Shown: piece by piece, positions 36,441 through 47,515 of the stretch
Layout of the letters: the number at the start of each line of letters is the position of its first letter
Position numbering within the stretch: position 1 is the first letter of the stretch
Assembly: GCF_963678635.1 (NCBI RefSeq)
Contig: NC_087064.1
Span: forward strand, 42,726,411-42,790,410
Length of the DNA: 64,000 bases
Source: Symsagittifera roscoffensis
Taxonomy: Eukaryota > Xenacoelomorpha > Acoela > Convolutidae
Reading direction: 5' to 3'
Notes under the pieces: generated by a model
The model's database searches: none
Told to the model about the DNA's origin: nothing
The model's input: only the letters and a program-made list of their open reading frames with translations
Made by a program: the position numbers and the translations under genes

Positions 36441-37358
36441 TCAATTGTTTCTTGTTTTCTTTATCTAGAGATTTGTCTGCATTATTACTATTATTGTCTG
36501 GACTATTATTGTCTGCATTATCAGGAGCGCTATAATTTGTATACGGGGGTGCAGATCACTGCGTAAGACTCAATTCATATACAGTTCATTTAGTGCTATT
36601 ATAGAGGAGGGACGGTTGAAGTAAAAACTTTTATTGACATTGCATGAAATGCTGACTTGACTGAATCACCGAAATATTGTTTACTGATGTGTTTATGTAA
36701 TGCTGGTATTCGCCCTATACAGCTTGTGCATGACCGTAAAAAAACGGAAGGGCCCCTTTTATAATTACCTTTTTTTGTAAGAGACGAACGAGACAAGGGA
36801 TTTCACAGTAAACGAAAAGTGCATATGCACAGGAAAGTCCAGGTACAAGTACTTCACTACTTTAGAATTCTACCTTTGAGGCCATTGAGCTCCCAAAAAT
36901 TCTTTTTCTCCCAGATAAGATTCGTACGATGGCAGGTGCGATACCAGTATTTGTTCCGATGAGCCTGGTATCTGAGAGCGGGCAATACAAAAGGAACAGT
37001 ACGACTAAATTTGTCAAAATGGACGCAGTCGTTTTTTTTGCAATCGGATGTTCCTGCCAAGATGCTTGATAGTGTCAAGAAAGCCTTCAAAACCTAAGAA
37101 TAGGGCATTGGCGAACCTTTAGAAAAATCAATGCTTCAAAGTAGCTTACTCCAGTCTACATCCTTCTAACAAATTTTCTATTAGTGATTTCATGTCGGTC
37201 GTCGATGGACACCTGCATTCGGTTGCATACAATTTTTATGGAAAGAGTTCTGATTTCTACAAGTAAAGTCTGTTATGAGGCGATGAACGTTTTGATGTAA
37301 CTCGACGTGAAAAGTGACAGAAAATGTAGCCTTGATCATTCTAACTTGAATTTGATCA
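36441..37358 (-). repeat. Leader-like unit of the LTR element, copy 1 (also at 46.6-47.5 kb)
   Basis: Nearly identical by eye to 46620-47520. In both places it lies between satellite and LTR-like sequence. Read on the minus strand the order is LTR-like, this unit, then satellite, which is where the 5' leader of an LTR element would lie. Short frames are not conserved between the copies. No primer-binding site was identified. Confidence 0.5.
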
Positions 37359-37659
37359 CCCGGGTCGAAATCCCGCTCAAAAACCGCTAAAGATTTGAGC
37401 GGTTTGAGCGGTTTTCCAGCAAGATTTGAGCGGTTTGGGCGGTTTTTTTTGGAAAAACCGCTCAAACCGCTCAAATCTTGCTTAAAAAACCGCTCATTTC
37501 TTGCGGTGATTTTTGAACGGTTTTTCAAGCAAGATTTGAGCGGTTTTTGAGCGGTTTTTGAGCGGTCTTCCCGGGTCGAGGTCCCAGACTCAACATTTCT
37601 CTTGAGTTTCCAACGTACCCCCCTCAACGTACTCCCCAACCCACGATGTAACCCCCTCA

Positions 37660-37762
37660 TGTTTAACCATCCCCCCACGAAACCCCCAACCACGACGTGC
37701 CCCCCCTCTCTATCTAGTTAGGGGACATCTAACTCTAGTAAGAGGTGGGGGGGGGGGGGTTG
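37660..37762. repeat. C-run/G-run hairpin
   Basis: CCCCCCTCTCTATCTAGTTAG near 37700-37720 can pair with CTAACTCTAGTAAGAGGTGGGG just downstream, ending in a 14-base or longer G-run. Upstream are several C-runs with five or more Cs. Such DNA can form a stem with G-quadruplex or i-motif character. Confidence 0.55.
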
Positions 37763-37902
37763 ATGTGCGATCTTATAATCGATTATTTTTGTTATTTTGT
37801 AGAGACTGACAATAAAAATCCTGACAGTATTTTTGTTGTGCATGTCTAAAACATTGAACATATTCAGTAGAACAAATACAGCGAATATTAAGCTTCCAGC
37901 AA

Positions 37903-37976
37903 GTCCGCATAGACTAACGGATAAGGCGTCTGACTTCGAATCAGAAGACTTCGAATCAGAAGACTCTGTGGTCGAC
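37903..37976 (+). tRNA. Broken tRNA-Arg (anticodon TCG) with duplicated anticodon arm
   Basis: The 5' part is a good tRNA: GTCCGCA acceptor strand, an A-box-like TAGACTAACGG, the D arm, and the stem-loop TCTGA-CTTCGAA-TCAGA with anticodon TCG. The 3' acceptor strand TGTGGTC pairs at 6 of 7 positions, counting one G-U. Where the T arm should be, the 15 bases GACTTCGAATCAGAA are repeated instead, so the B box and T loop are missing. It is a pseudogene or a tRNA-derived repeat head. Confidence 0.6.
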
Positions 37977-38198
37977 TTTTTATTATTAAATCTTGCGCGG
38001 TTTTTGAGCGGTTTTTTTAGATAAACCGCTCAAAACCGTTCAAATCTTGCGCGGTTTTTGAGCGGTTTTTTTAGATAAACCGTTCAAAAACCGCTCAAAC
38101 CGCTAATTTTGAAGCAAGATTTTGAGCGTAATTGTCTAAAAAAACCGCTCAAACCGCTCAAATCTTGCTTCAAATTAGGTGAAAAATCTCGACTCGGG

Positions 38199-39810
38199 CA
38201 GTTCACACGAGTTTTAAGTAAGTAAGTATTACGAGGTCTTTGACAAAGGAGTGGTAGGATACATATTTATTTTTTATAGAAGGGTTTTCTGGGCAGCCTA
38301 TGATTTTGACAAAGTAGCATTTCTTTGAGTTGATGAAACATCCGTCCCGAAATACATATCGACGGAACATAAAGCTAGTTTGTAAAAAGACTGGCTGGCG
38401 TCTAAACACATCTCTACATGCTTTCAACCGTCTCTGCAAAGCCAGTTCTTTGTGTGGTCCTTTTAACATCGGTTCGACAAAATCTTTACTGTTTTGGGCT
38501 TCGGTCAGAACGCTCAGATTAACTTAGTTAAATGCAAAAATAGTGAGCTCATGGCTGGGTCTCAGTGTCCCCAGACCACGAGGTCACTCCTAAAACACAT
38601 GGCTACTACTTATTTATTAAATTACTGTTGTTTTTGTTCAGTAGATAAAAACCCTCATTCCTATCGAAGATGGATCAACCATCCCCCTCAACTCCTAGCT
38701 TCTCATAATCTAAAAACGAATTTAGATGTTATTTATTCAATTCAAGATATTCCGAAGAGCGGTCTTATCGTCTTGCCGGAAGGCTGGTGAAACTGTCCCA
38801 ATACCCTTCCTGTTTCTCGGGAAATCTTCGGTAACGATTGTACAGTTACAATTGTTACTACTCGGAATGGTCTTCCCTTAACGTCAATCACAGTAATTTC
38901 TTCGTTCGTTGCTATTTCTCGTTCGACTTGTCTGTTTCAACGAATGTTTTTCTTCTGTTTTTTGTTATTTTTAGTTTTAGCGAAATTTCAAGGTCATGAC
39001 GTGTCTTGATTTTGGAACCAATTTTTAAAATTTATTACGTCACGCCAAACTAACTGTTCCTGATTTGTTAAATTGTTCGATTAGTTCTGCAAATCTGCTA
39101 AAACTGCCAACTTTCCCAGATTACGGTCACAATAAAAATTCGAAGTCGCCATGCATTTTGGCGCCATTCTGATCCAATGTCACATTTTCCCCGGACAGCC
39201 CGAACAATGTCCTCCTTGAGCCTCGTGGTATTCGTCAAAATGCTACAGTGCCATCGAACAGTATTTACAAAGTGCAGGAAATCATTTTTTGCTACATCAC
39301 ATCGACTAACCGCAGATTACAAATGGCATCATACTACACTGTTATAACTTTTCAAATTCTATCACTAACATGGACTTTCGACGATATGATTTAAGATAAA
39401 AGATATTTTTTGACTTTCAACGCCAATGTCTTAATTTAAAACTTTTCTCCCTAGGTTTAAAAAGTGTTCGGACGCAGGACGGTCCTGCCAACCAGAAAAA
39501 TAAAATTGTCCTAATAAGCTTCTTCCCTTTAGTTGACTAAATGCTTCCCTAAAATGTAGTTGTTATTGGTCCAGAATCTTAAAATTAAATAACTTGGTGG
39601 TTAGAAGGAACAATGAAAAAATCTACTTCTTCAAGAGATTATCCTAGCCCTTCATATCACAACAAAGTGAACAGTCATCTTAGTTGACAACCATGCAGGC
39701 TAAAAACAACCATGCAAGTTAGAATATTTAATACACTCTTCACTCAAGCCTCTCTAAATAAAAAGTAGGTGTCTCTAAAGCCACTTACTAAAATTACAAT
39801 GCAAATTTAG
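38199..39810 (-). repeat. LTR-like 3' region of copy 3
   Basis: Inverted counterpart of 29980-31440 and, in its left two thirds, of 47516-49208. Landmarks are GAGGTCTTTGACAAAGGAG, TTTTCTGGGCAGCCTATGA, GACTGGCTGGCGTCTAAACAC, TCCCCAGACCACGAGG, CACATTTTCCCCGGACAGCC and ACAAATGGCATCATACTACA. It lies directly 3' of the copy 3 coding end on the minus strand. Confidence 0.6.
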
Positions 39811-40163
39811 AAATGCAACAAATTCTTTACCTCAAAAATCAACTAAACATTTCCTTTCATTCAGTTTCAATTGCAAACTTAGTTGCTTAGTTTCTCATTT
39901 GAGTTTTTCTCATACAAAACAATAGTGAGTTTGAACAACTTCTCCTTTGTTACTTCTTTGTTCACTTTTTCTTGTTTTTCGTCGTTTAGGAGTTCTAAAA
40001 CTTCTAAATTCATCTTATCTTTCTCCTTTTTGCATCTTGTTTTCCGGCTCTTTGTCATTGCTCCATCTCCTCCTCCTGCGACATTGACTCCGCACTTTCA
40101 ATTTCAGTGTCTGACAACACGACGGTGGCCATTCTGACGCTGATGGAGGCCATCCTCCAACAT
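39811..40163 (-). pseudogene. Coding tail and 3' UTR of copy 3, outer tandem unit
   Basis: Near duplicate of 42986-43345. On the minus strand it carries the short conserved frame ending EKLSN* (stop at 39879-39881). It is the 3' part of a tandem unit whose 5' part (42540-42986) was separated from it by the LINE insertion. The last 12 bases, 40152-40163, are the LINE target-site duplication. Confidence 0.7.
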
Positions 40164-40183
40164 GTTGTTGTTGATGGAGCTCG

Positions 40184-42163
40184 TCATAGATGATATGAGG
40201 GACGTAAACGTCCTGTTCGGCCAATAAACATTAAAACTTTGTCCGGATTTGTTTGCAAAACTGAGATAATGGGGTTTGAGCCCAAAGTTAACAATCTTTC
40301 TTCATTCCATTTATCGCATTTCAGGATGAAATGCTCTGTGTCTTCAACTTCTTCACTGTCACACTGACGGCACTGCGGAGATTCAATACGACCAAAGAGA
40401 TGCTCAGTTTTAGCTAGGTTACTACATCGATTCACCCGGAGCCTATGCAACAAAACTTCCTCTTCTCTTGAACGATTAGTTGAATGCTCCAAAGCCATGC
40501 CATTACAAATTCGCCTGTGTAAGTGATCTTCGTCCACTTTTTGCCGGTAATCTTCTAGTGTCACTTCTTCTCTATTCGTCAGAATGAACTCTTTCTTACT
40601 GAGATTTTCTGGTTTATCTTGGATCATCTTTCTAGCGGTAACTCTCCAGTCCGGACGAAATCTGCTATCCCCTCTCGCTTTCAGTCTCTGAGGCGGGCCG
40701 TCATCTGTCAAAAGATGCAGATGATGATCTATCGGGAACCGGAGGAACTTATTGTACAAAATGGCTGCCTTTTCTTCACTGTACTGCTTCAACGAAGAAA
40801 GCCTTGCCTCAGCGCGAGTAGCGACGGCATTGGAACTTTCTGGCGTGCCACAAATAATTCTTGCTGCTCTGTTGTTGCATGCCTCCAGTTTATTCCAATT
40901 CGAGTCCGAGAGAAAAGAACCCCAAACTTCACTGGCGTAAAGTGCTCCTGGCTTGACATAGGCATTATACAATCTTCTAAGGTCAGTGGATGTCAGACCC
41001 CAGTTCTTCCCTGACAAACTAGAAAGCAGTTGTGTCCTTTTCGTCATCTTCTTCACCATGATGTTTGTGTGTTCGGAAAACGTCAACTGTGTATCAATGT
41101 TGACACCCAGAATCTTGATATGCTTGTTGAAAGGAACTTGTGTGTTCTCCAGAAGAAGAGCTGGCTGTGCTTTGCCTGCCGTCTCTCTCGGGTCCAGGCT
41201 GATCACTAACCCCTCAGTCTTCGACGGTTCAATGAGCATATAATGATCACTCGCCCAAGAACTGACGCTATCCAGAGCTGGTTGCATTCTAGCTGCTGCT
41301 GAATCAGGAGAAACATCCTCATTATAAAGCGAATAATCATCCGCAAATTGGGCACTTTTCGTGTCTGGAGCATTTTGAGCAATCCTTGTAGGCAAACTAG
41401 CCGTAGCAAGACAAAAAAGCAAAGGGGACAGAGGTGAGCCTTGTGGAACTCCCTGCTGAAACACCTTATACTTGGAAAGAGAACTGTTCCATCTGACACA
41501 CGCTCTTCTGTCGCTAAGAAACGACTTGATCCACCGCAGGCAAGTAGGATGAAGGTCAGCTTTCGCTAAGTCTCTAAGAAGACCACCACGCCACACCCTA
41601 TCAAACGCTCCTTTGAAGTCAACTGCCGTGATCACTGTTCGCTTCTTCATCTGTAAGTTGTCGAATGCCTTTTGGCTGAGATTAGCAAGAACATCTGTTG
41701 TGGATCGTTTGGCACGAAATCCTGACTGACAATCTGGAATCATGTGAGTACTCTCGGCCCAATGACGAACGCGGGATTCCATCATAGACTCCAGAACTTT
41801 GGCAATACACGGCAACAGAGAAACGGGCCTATAGCTCTTTATCTGAGAAGGCGGTTTACCGTTCTTCAAAATTGGCACAATGACTGCACGTTTCCAGCAA
41901 TCTAGAACTTTTCCTAGACGTAAGCTCTCATTGAAGACACGAAGCAGAAACAAGATGCAATTCTCTGGCAAGTTCTTGATCATCTGGGGAACAACTCCAT
42001 CTGGGCCGGCAGCTCCATTCTTCATCTTCTGTAAAGCTCTTGCCAACTCGTCTTCGGTGAAACTGTCACCCAGCTCACCTTCCGAAGTTTCTTTCAGACT
42101 TTTTCTAGTCGCTAGGTAAGCTTCCTTGGAGTCTTCTCTAGTGATCTGGACCTGCTGCGGCAT
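40184..42163 (-). CDS. LINE reverse transcriptase (polymerase and C-terminal zinc knuckle)
   Basis: 659 codons open. Visible motifs: AAGPDGV near residue 51, VDFKGAFDRVWR at 181-192, QGVPQGSPLSPLLF at 237-250, the catalytic FADD at 273-276, the LGVNIDTQLTFSEH region, an ASEVWG/NRAARII stretch, and at the C-terminus C-x2-C...H...C (CRQCDSEE...TEHFILKC). This order and zinc knuckle fit the I/Jockey/R1-type group of LINEs. The enzyme copies LINE RNA at a nicked target. The first codon is arbitrary because the frame continues upstream through a frameshift near 42140-42160. Confidence 0.9.
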   Translation of the reverse strand: MPQQVQITREDSKEAYLATRKSLKETSEGELGDSFTEDELARALQKMKNGAAGPDGVVPQMIKNLPENCILFLLRVFNESLRLGKVLDCWKRAVIVPILKNGKPPSQIKSYRPVSLLPCIAKVLESMMESRVRHWAESTHMIPDCQSGFRAKRSTTDVLANLSQKAFDNLQMKKRTVITAVDFKGAFDRVWRGGLLRDLAKADLHPTCLRWIKSFLSDRRACVRWNSSLSKYKVFQQGVPQGSPLSPLLFCLATASLPTRIAQNAPDTKSAQFADDYSLYNEDVSPDSAAARMQPALDSVSSWASDHYMLIEPSKTEGLVISLDPRETAGKAQPALLLENTQVPFNKHIKILGVNIDTQLTFSEHTNIMVKKMTKRTQLLSSLSGKNWGLTSTDLRRLYNAYVKPGALYASEVWGSFLSDSNWNKLEACNNRAARIICGTPESSNAVATRAEARLSSLKQYSEEKAAILYNKFLRFPIDHHLHLLTDDGPPQRLKARGDSRFRPDWRVTARKMIQDKPENLSKKEFILTNREEVTLEDYRQKVDEDHLHRRICNGMALEHSTNRSREEEVLLHRLRVNRCSNLAKTEHLFGRIESPQCRQCDSEEVEDTEHFILKCDKWNEERLLTLGSNPIISVLQTNPDKVLMFIGRTGRLRPSYHL

Positions 42164-42527
42164 ACGTTTTCACTGCAAGTTCCGCTTTCGACTTGTCAGT
42201 GACAGCAGTCTTGTCCCCGGCACACACTGGATTGTCTGGCAATCCCAGTTTCTTCCTGCCATCCATACTTTGAAGCGTGCGCCAGACCTTGGTACTAGGA
42301 GTCGCCGGAGACAACGTGTCAACAATCTCCCGCCAACTACGTCGTTTTTCTTCTCTGATGGTATCAGCAAACATCTTCTTCGCGTTCTTGTACCTTTCAA
42401 CATTTTCTTCGCAAGGGCTCCTCCTCAAGAGACTGAAAGCATCCTTCATAGACCTCTTCGCGCTCTCACAGAGACTAGACCACCAAGGCTTTCTGTTGCC
42501 ACCAACCTTAGTGAAGGGAGTTGACTA
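42138..42527 (-). pseudogene. LINE ORF, upstream part in the other frame
   Basis: On the minus strand this encodes the linker between the (missing) endonuclease and the polymerase: KPWWSSLCE near the truncation point, then MKDAFSLLRRSP, FADTIREEKRRSW and KVWRTLQSMDGRK. It overlaps the polymerase frame by 26 bases, so one small indel separates them. Apart from this the LINE is well preserved. Confidence 0.75.
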
Positions 42528-42985
42528 TCCTCCAACATCCCTGCTCTTCTACCATTTGCTTGCAATACGGTAGAGGGTCTACGCTAATTTCCCTATTTCT
42601 GCAAAAGCTATTGTGGAGGCACAACGTCACGTTTCTCTCCGGGTCTTCCTTCAACTTTTTCTCTCTTCCTTTACCATCTCAATCATTTGGTCTAGACGTC
42701 CTTTTCACTTCGGTGGTCACTGCATTCCGATGAGTTACAAAAGCTCGCTTGAAAACTCCTGCTCCAATGTCCAGCTGATACGCACTGTACACTCTGCTGT
42801 GCTTCGACATATGCTTCTTGGCAAACTCGTACAACCATGCTGGCTCTAAACCATGGCATCAGTCATTTCTGGCCCATATCTTCTTCACTTCCAACGGAAT
42901 CTTCAAAATTTTGCAAATTGTCTCGAAAAGACCTAAATGTTTTAGACAATCCAGTTCCTGCAGTTGTTCTTTCGTCGGCATCTCC
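42528..42985 (-). pseudogene. Copy 3 coding end, outer tandem unit
   Basis: Nearly identical to 43346-43815. On the minus strand it encodes the C-terminal block with the THRNAV-type string and NSFCRNR region. At about 42986 the sequence switches from coding to the 3' tail of the neighbouring unit, which marks the tandem-duplication joint. Confidence 0.7.
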
Positions 42986-43345
42986 TGCAACAAAGTTAAG
43001 TTTATAAATGCAACAAATTCTTAACTTCAAAAATCAACCAAAAATTTTCTTTCATTCAGTTTCAATTGCAAACTTAGTTGCTTAGTTTCTCATCTGAGTT
43101 TTTCTCATACAAAACAATAGTGAGTTTGAACAACTTCTCCTTTGTTACTTCTTTCTTCACTTCTTCTGGTTTTTCGTCGTTTAGGAGTTCTAAGACTTCT
43201 AAATTCATCTTATCTTTTTCCATTTTGCATCTTATTTTCCGGCTCTTTGTCATTGCTCCATCTCCTCTTCCTGCAAAATTGACTCCGCACTTTCAGTTTC
43301 AGTGTCTTGCAACACGAGGGTGGCCATTCTGACGCTGATGGAGGC
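42986..43345 (-). pseudogene. Copy 3 coding tail and 3' UTR, inner tandem unit
   Basis: Contains on the minus strand a 49-codon frame (43223-43074) reading NLEVLELLNDEK and ending EKLSN*. The same frame, with few changes, is in the outer unit and, shortened, in copy 2, so it is probably the true C-terminal end of the long protein in this subfamily. Confidence 0.65.
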
Positions 43346-45875
43346 AGTCCTCCAACACCCCTGCTCTTCTACCATTTGTTTTCAACACGGTAGAGGGTCT
43401 ACGCTAATTTCCCTATTTCTGCAAAAGCTATTGTGGAGGCAAAACGTCACGTTTCTCTCCGGGTCTTCCTTCAACTTTTTCTCTCTTCCTTTACCGTCTC
43501 ACTCATTTGGTCTAGACGTCCTTTTCACTGCGGTGGTCACTGCATTCCGATGAGTTACAAAAGCTAGCTTGAAAGCTCCTGCTCCAATGTCCAGCTGATA
43601 CGCACTGTACACTCTGCTGTGCTTCGACATATGCTTCTTGGCAAACTCGTACGACCATGCAGTCATGTTGGCTCTAAACCATGGCATCAGTCGTCTCTGG
43701 CCCATATCTTCTTCACTTCTACCGGAATCTTCAAAAATTTGCACATTGTCTCGAAAAGACCTAAATGTTTTAGACAATCCAGTTCCTGCAGTTGTTCTTT
43801 CATCGGCATCTCCTGTCGATTTTTGTCCTTTAAATGAGCTTCCAGCCATCGGGTTGCCATCGTAACTCCAACTATCACTATCGTTATGGGCTGTGATGAA
43901 TCGTGTAAGCCCATGGAGAGCAGCTCTCCAGAGTCCCAGATCAACAACAGATTACTGCGCCCGTGACACCACCATGCTTGTAGCAAGATATGGTTAGGGA
44001 AATTATCATGTGTCAACATGATGCTCCTCCAATTACGCTTTCCCGAAGCTTCCAGTAGTGGTTTCAATTCCATCATCACTCGGTGGATTTCTTCGTTTTC
44101 GTCTACTCCATTGTAATCTGTCGCCGTTGATCCTCTCTGTTTCTGTCTTTCAAAATCACTTAAGTTCCCACTAGCATACCCTATGAACTACTCTTCAGTA
44201 TCGGATCTAACTCTTCTTTGATTCTTTCTGGAATTGCTGCGAACATCTTACATAGCAATTCATAAGATTTTTCCGACATTGTCGTTAATCTTACACATTT
44301 CGACACTGAGAAGGCTTCATCCACGATCATCCTCGTACTCTTCACATACACTGCTATGAAATGCACTGGGTATCGGCTCTTGCAAATCGGAGCCAACGTC
44401 GATCCCACTAGGTATCGCGCTCCCGAAGATCTGCGATAAGTTTTATTCTGCCGAATGTTCATTTCTGATTCTCTAGCTTCTCTCCCTTTTCCAATATACT
44501 TCTGATCAGTTTGCAACACTTCTACGCTGATGGCCGTGACCATATCATGCTTTTGCTCTAGATTCAATAGTGACTCTAAAGAACCAAACATGCTGTAGAA
44601 TCCTAGTGCAGTCAATTGATTCACCTCAGCTCCTCCATGGCAATCTGCAACCAATTCCGTTTCCGTTTATTACTATGTTCCCGAACAATATCTTCAATTG
44701 CTTGTGTTGTTTTGCGAGAGTCTTCACGCAATCAAGAACTCCACACATGTGACCTTCCAGTCCTCAGACTTTCGCGAGACAGCTACCAGGCTTAACCCAG
44801 TCCTCTGGTCGCAGCCAGGCAATTCCACAATGTTTTCTCTGTTGATCTTCGAGGCTGTTGTCATCAAGTTATAAATGATGTTCAGGTCATGCAACTTACA
44901 GTCTGAATATTCAGCTCCCTCTTCACGCCCTGTGTCTCGCGCGAAATTGAATCAGCATTAGAAATCGGGCACCATGATGATTTCATCAACTCCCACACCA
45001 CCATTAGGCTCGTTCTTAGTAATTCATCCGAGAAACCCAATCCAATTTCTACTCGGTTATCAGATTTTGGTACTGAAGGTGCAGTAACCTTTTCTTCCAA
45101 CACAAGTCCCAGCTTAGCCTGCTGACTAGCAGCGCTTTTTATTGTCGGAATTCATGACAGCCAGAATCACAGCATCACCGCTTGTTCCTAGTCGAAAAAA
45201 CGATAGCGTATGTCTTCATTGATGAAAGAGTTGTATGTCATCACTACGATTCCAGACACGTAACTATACGACTTTTTCCTGATCGGTCCGCAATACTCAA
45301 TGGACTTCAGCAGTGCTCCCATTGACTAATTTGTTCTTTGTTCGAGAATCTTCGTATTTCATCAAATTTCTTCATTGGTTCCAATTCCACAGGCTACTTG
45401 ACATTTACTCGCATCGGTTTACTTTGATGTATGTCTATAAGCGCTAAAAAGAGCAAGGTTTTCGCTCGATCATTGTCTTCTCTCAGCATCTTGGCACAAC
45501 TATTCAACGCTGGCACCGACATTTGTTTTAACATGAATCGGATCAAACAGAGAGCGTCTCTCCGTTTCGCACACGGTACTGCCGCCCCTTCCTGGATCAT
45601 TAGGTTTCTCACACTTGTCATCAAGAGCACATTCTCTTCCTTTGATCTCGTCCTTTCTTTTGAGTCATATTCGTCCCTCGTTAATCCAGTCATGCACCGA
45701 GCGAACCTAAGTTGCAGCTCCGTCCTCACAAAAGGTATCTCTATCAGTGCGTGTTTTTTCGGAGTGGTTTTCATTTCTTTTTCAAAGTGTCGTTACACCA
45801 CCCTCTCCATGCTAAACTCATCAACTGGTCTATCGTTTCCGCGTGCATCTCAGAGGATGCCAATGATCCGATGTT
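43346..45875 (-). pseudogene. Copy 3 of the giant post-integrase region (C-terminal third only)
   Basis: Decayed minus-strand copy, closest to copy 2. Recognisable pieces: 45774-45394 (RTELQLRFARCM, KRRDALCLIRF), 45103-44882 (VVWELMKSSWCP), 44654-44181 (ELVADCHG-like start, SGARYLVGSTLAP, FSVSKCVRLTTMSEKSYELL) and 44079-43499 (ASGKRNWRSIM, MPWFRANMTAW, AFVTHRNAVTTAVKR). Upstream of SSEMHAETIDQL at about 45875 it is cut off and joins satellite DNA, so protease, polymerase, integrase and the first half of the extra region are absent. Confidence 0.8.
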
Positions 45876-46620
45876 AAAAAATTCCAAAATGATGAAGATC
45901 TCAACCCTGTTATTGGAATCTGTGAGGGTACTCTCAGGTGGTTGCAAATTTTGCCACTGAATATGGCTGCTCAATTATTTGTAGTTTTCGAATTTTTTAG
46001 AGAACTTAAACTTTAAAAAAATTAACAAATTTTGAAATTACCATCTATGTAGTGAGGCCCTGTCATGGTACTTGCAAGAGTGCGAATTTTTCCTCCAAAT
46101 ATGACTGCTCAAAATCTTGTAGGTTTCCAGATATGATGTTTTTTGTAATTTTTTCAAAAAACTCTCAAGAAAATCAAATAGTTTTTTTTCTTCAAAGTTT
46201 GAAATTCCTGACCTGTAGTTGGGGGCAGTCAGAGTAATCTCAGTGGTTGCAAATTTGGCTTCCAATTAAAAAAGCCCAAATCTTTCAGCCTAAGAGATAA
46301 GACGATTTCTGTTACTTTTCTGTGGAAATTTCCAGAAAACTCAAATAACAAAATAATTCACTCAAGTGAAATTCCCAACCCTGTTTTTGTGTGCTGTCAG
46401 AGAACATTCAAATACTGCTGAAATCTGTGTAGTTTTCGAGATGTGAATTTTTTTCTGATTCTCAAAACAATACCCTTTTTAGTAAACTTATTGTGAAGTT
46501 TCTCAAAATTCGAATTTCCCAACGTCGTAGTTCGGTTCTTTAAAAGTACTCTCAAAAGTGGCAATTATTGCTGTCAACTGCGACTGCTCAATTGCTTCTA
46601 GTTTTCTTTATCTAGAGATT
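45876..46620. repeat. Satellite-like repeats next to copy 3
   Basis: Same units as 34501-36440. From 46020 to 46600 it follows 35880-36440 nearly base for base (GAGGCCCTGTCATGGTACTTGCAAG, GTTGGGGGCAGTCAGAG and so on). The first 140 bases are more diverged units. Confidence 0.7.
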
Positions 46621-47515
46621 TGTCTGCATTATTACTATTATTGTCTGGACTATTATTGTCTGCATTATCAGATCAGGAGCGCTATAATTTGTATACGGGG
46701 GTGCAGATCACTGCGTAAGACTCAATTCATAGACAGTTCATTTAGTGATATTCTAGAGGAGGGACGGTTGAAGTAAGCACCTTTATTGACAATGCAAGAA
46801 ATGCTGACTTGACTTAATTCCTGGAATATTGTTTACTGATGTGTTTATATAAAGCTGGTATGCGCCCTATACAGCTTGTGCATGACCGTACCTAAACGGA
46901 AGGACCCCTTTTATAATTTACCTTTTTTTGTAAGAGATGAGACAAGGGATTTCTCAGTATACAAAAAGTGCATATGCACAGGAGAGTCCAGGTACAGGTA
47001 CTACACTACTTTAGAATTCTTCCTTTGAGGCCATTGAGCTCCAAAAACTTCTATTGCTCCCAGCTAAGATTCGTACGATGGCAGTGGGATACCAATAATT
47101 GTTCCGATGAGCCTGGTATCTGAGAGCGGGCAATACAATAGGACTAGTACGACTGAAATTGTCAAAATGGACAAGTTCGTTTTTTTTGCAATCGGATTTT
47201 CCTGCCATGATGCTTGATAGTGTCAAGAAGTCCTTCAAAACCTAAGAATAGGGAATTGATGAACCTTTAGAAAAATTAATGCCTCAAAGTAGGTTACTCC
47301 AGTCTTCATCCTTCAAATGAAATTCCTATTGAAGGTCTATGTGATTTCATGTCGGTCTTCGATGGACACCTTCATTCGGTTGCATACAAATTTTATGGCA
47401 AGAACTCTGATTTCTACAAGACAAGTCTGTTATGAGCCGATAAACGTTTTGATGTAACTCGACGTGAAAAAGGACAGAAATTGTTGCCTTCATCGTTCAA
47501 ACTTGAATCTGATCA
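46621..47515 (-). repeat. Leader-like unit of the LTR element, copy 2
   Basis: Counterpart of 36441-37358, without the 840-bp insertion. It runs directly into LTR-like sequence at about 47516. The 1,003-bp tandem duplication starts inside it at 47203. Confidence 0.5.

Larger units (their letters stand above)
37359..38198. mobile_element. Composite insertion with CCCGGGTCGA-type ends
   Basis: The homologous locus at about 47515 lacks this sequence, so it is an insertion of about 840 bp. The ends are inverted (CCCGGGTCGAAAT on the left; ATCTCGACTCGGG on the right) and CA flanks both sides. It holds two blocks built of AAACCGCTC / GAGCGGTTT units on both strands (37375-37575 and 37990-38170), a C-rich and G-run stretch (37600-37760), and a broken tRNA gene. 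It may be several nested pieces rather than one element. Confidence 0.6.
40164..42527 (-). mobile_element. 5'-truncated LINE insertion with 12-bp target-site duplication
   Basis: Flanked by ATCCTCCAACAT at 40152-40163 and again at 42528-42539, exactly. The 3' end (left, minus strand) finishes CTCCATCAACAACAAC with no poly(A), so the tail is a short CAA repeat. The 5' end is truncated within the coding region before the polymerase, so the endonuclease is absent. It interrupts the duplicated tail of copy 3 and so is younger than that duplication. Confidence 0.9.

Noticed and set aside
37190-37693. 167-codon minus-strand frame (MVGGFVGGW...)
   Set aside because: It runs through the C-runs and AAACCGCTC repeats of a non-coding insertion; its composition is explained by the repeats.
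37375-38170. Regularly recurring GAGCGGTTT units as a CRISPR-like array
   Set aside because: Units are 9 bases, occur on both strands, lack spacers of constant length, and the DNA is eukaryotic.
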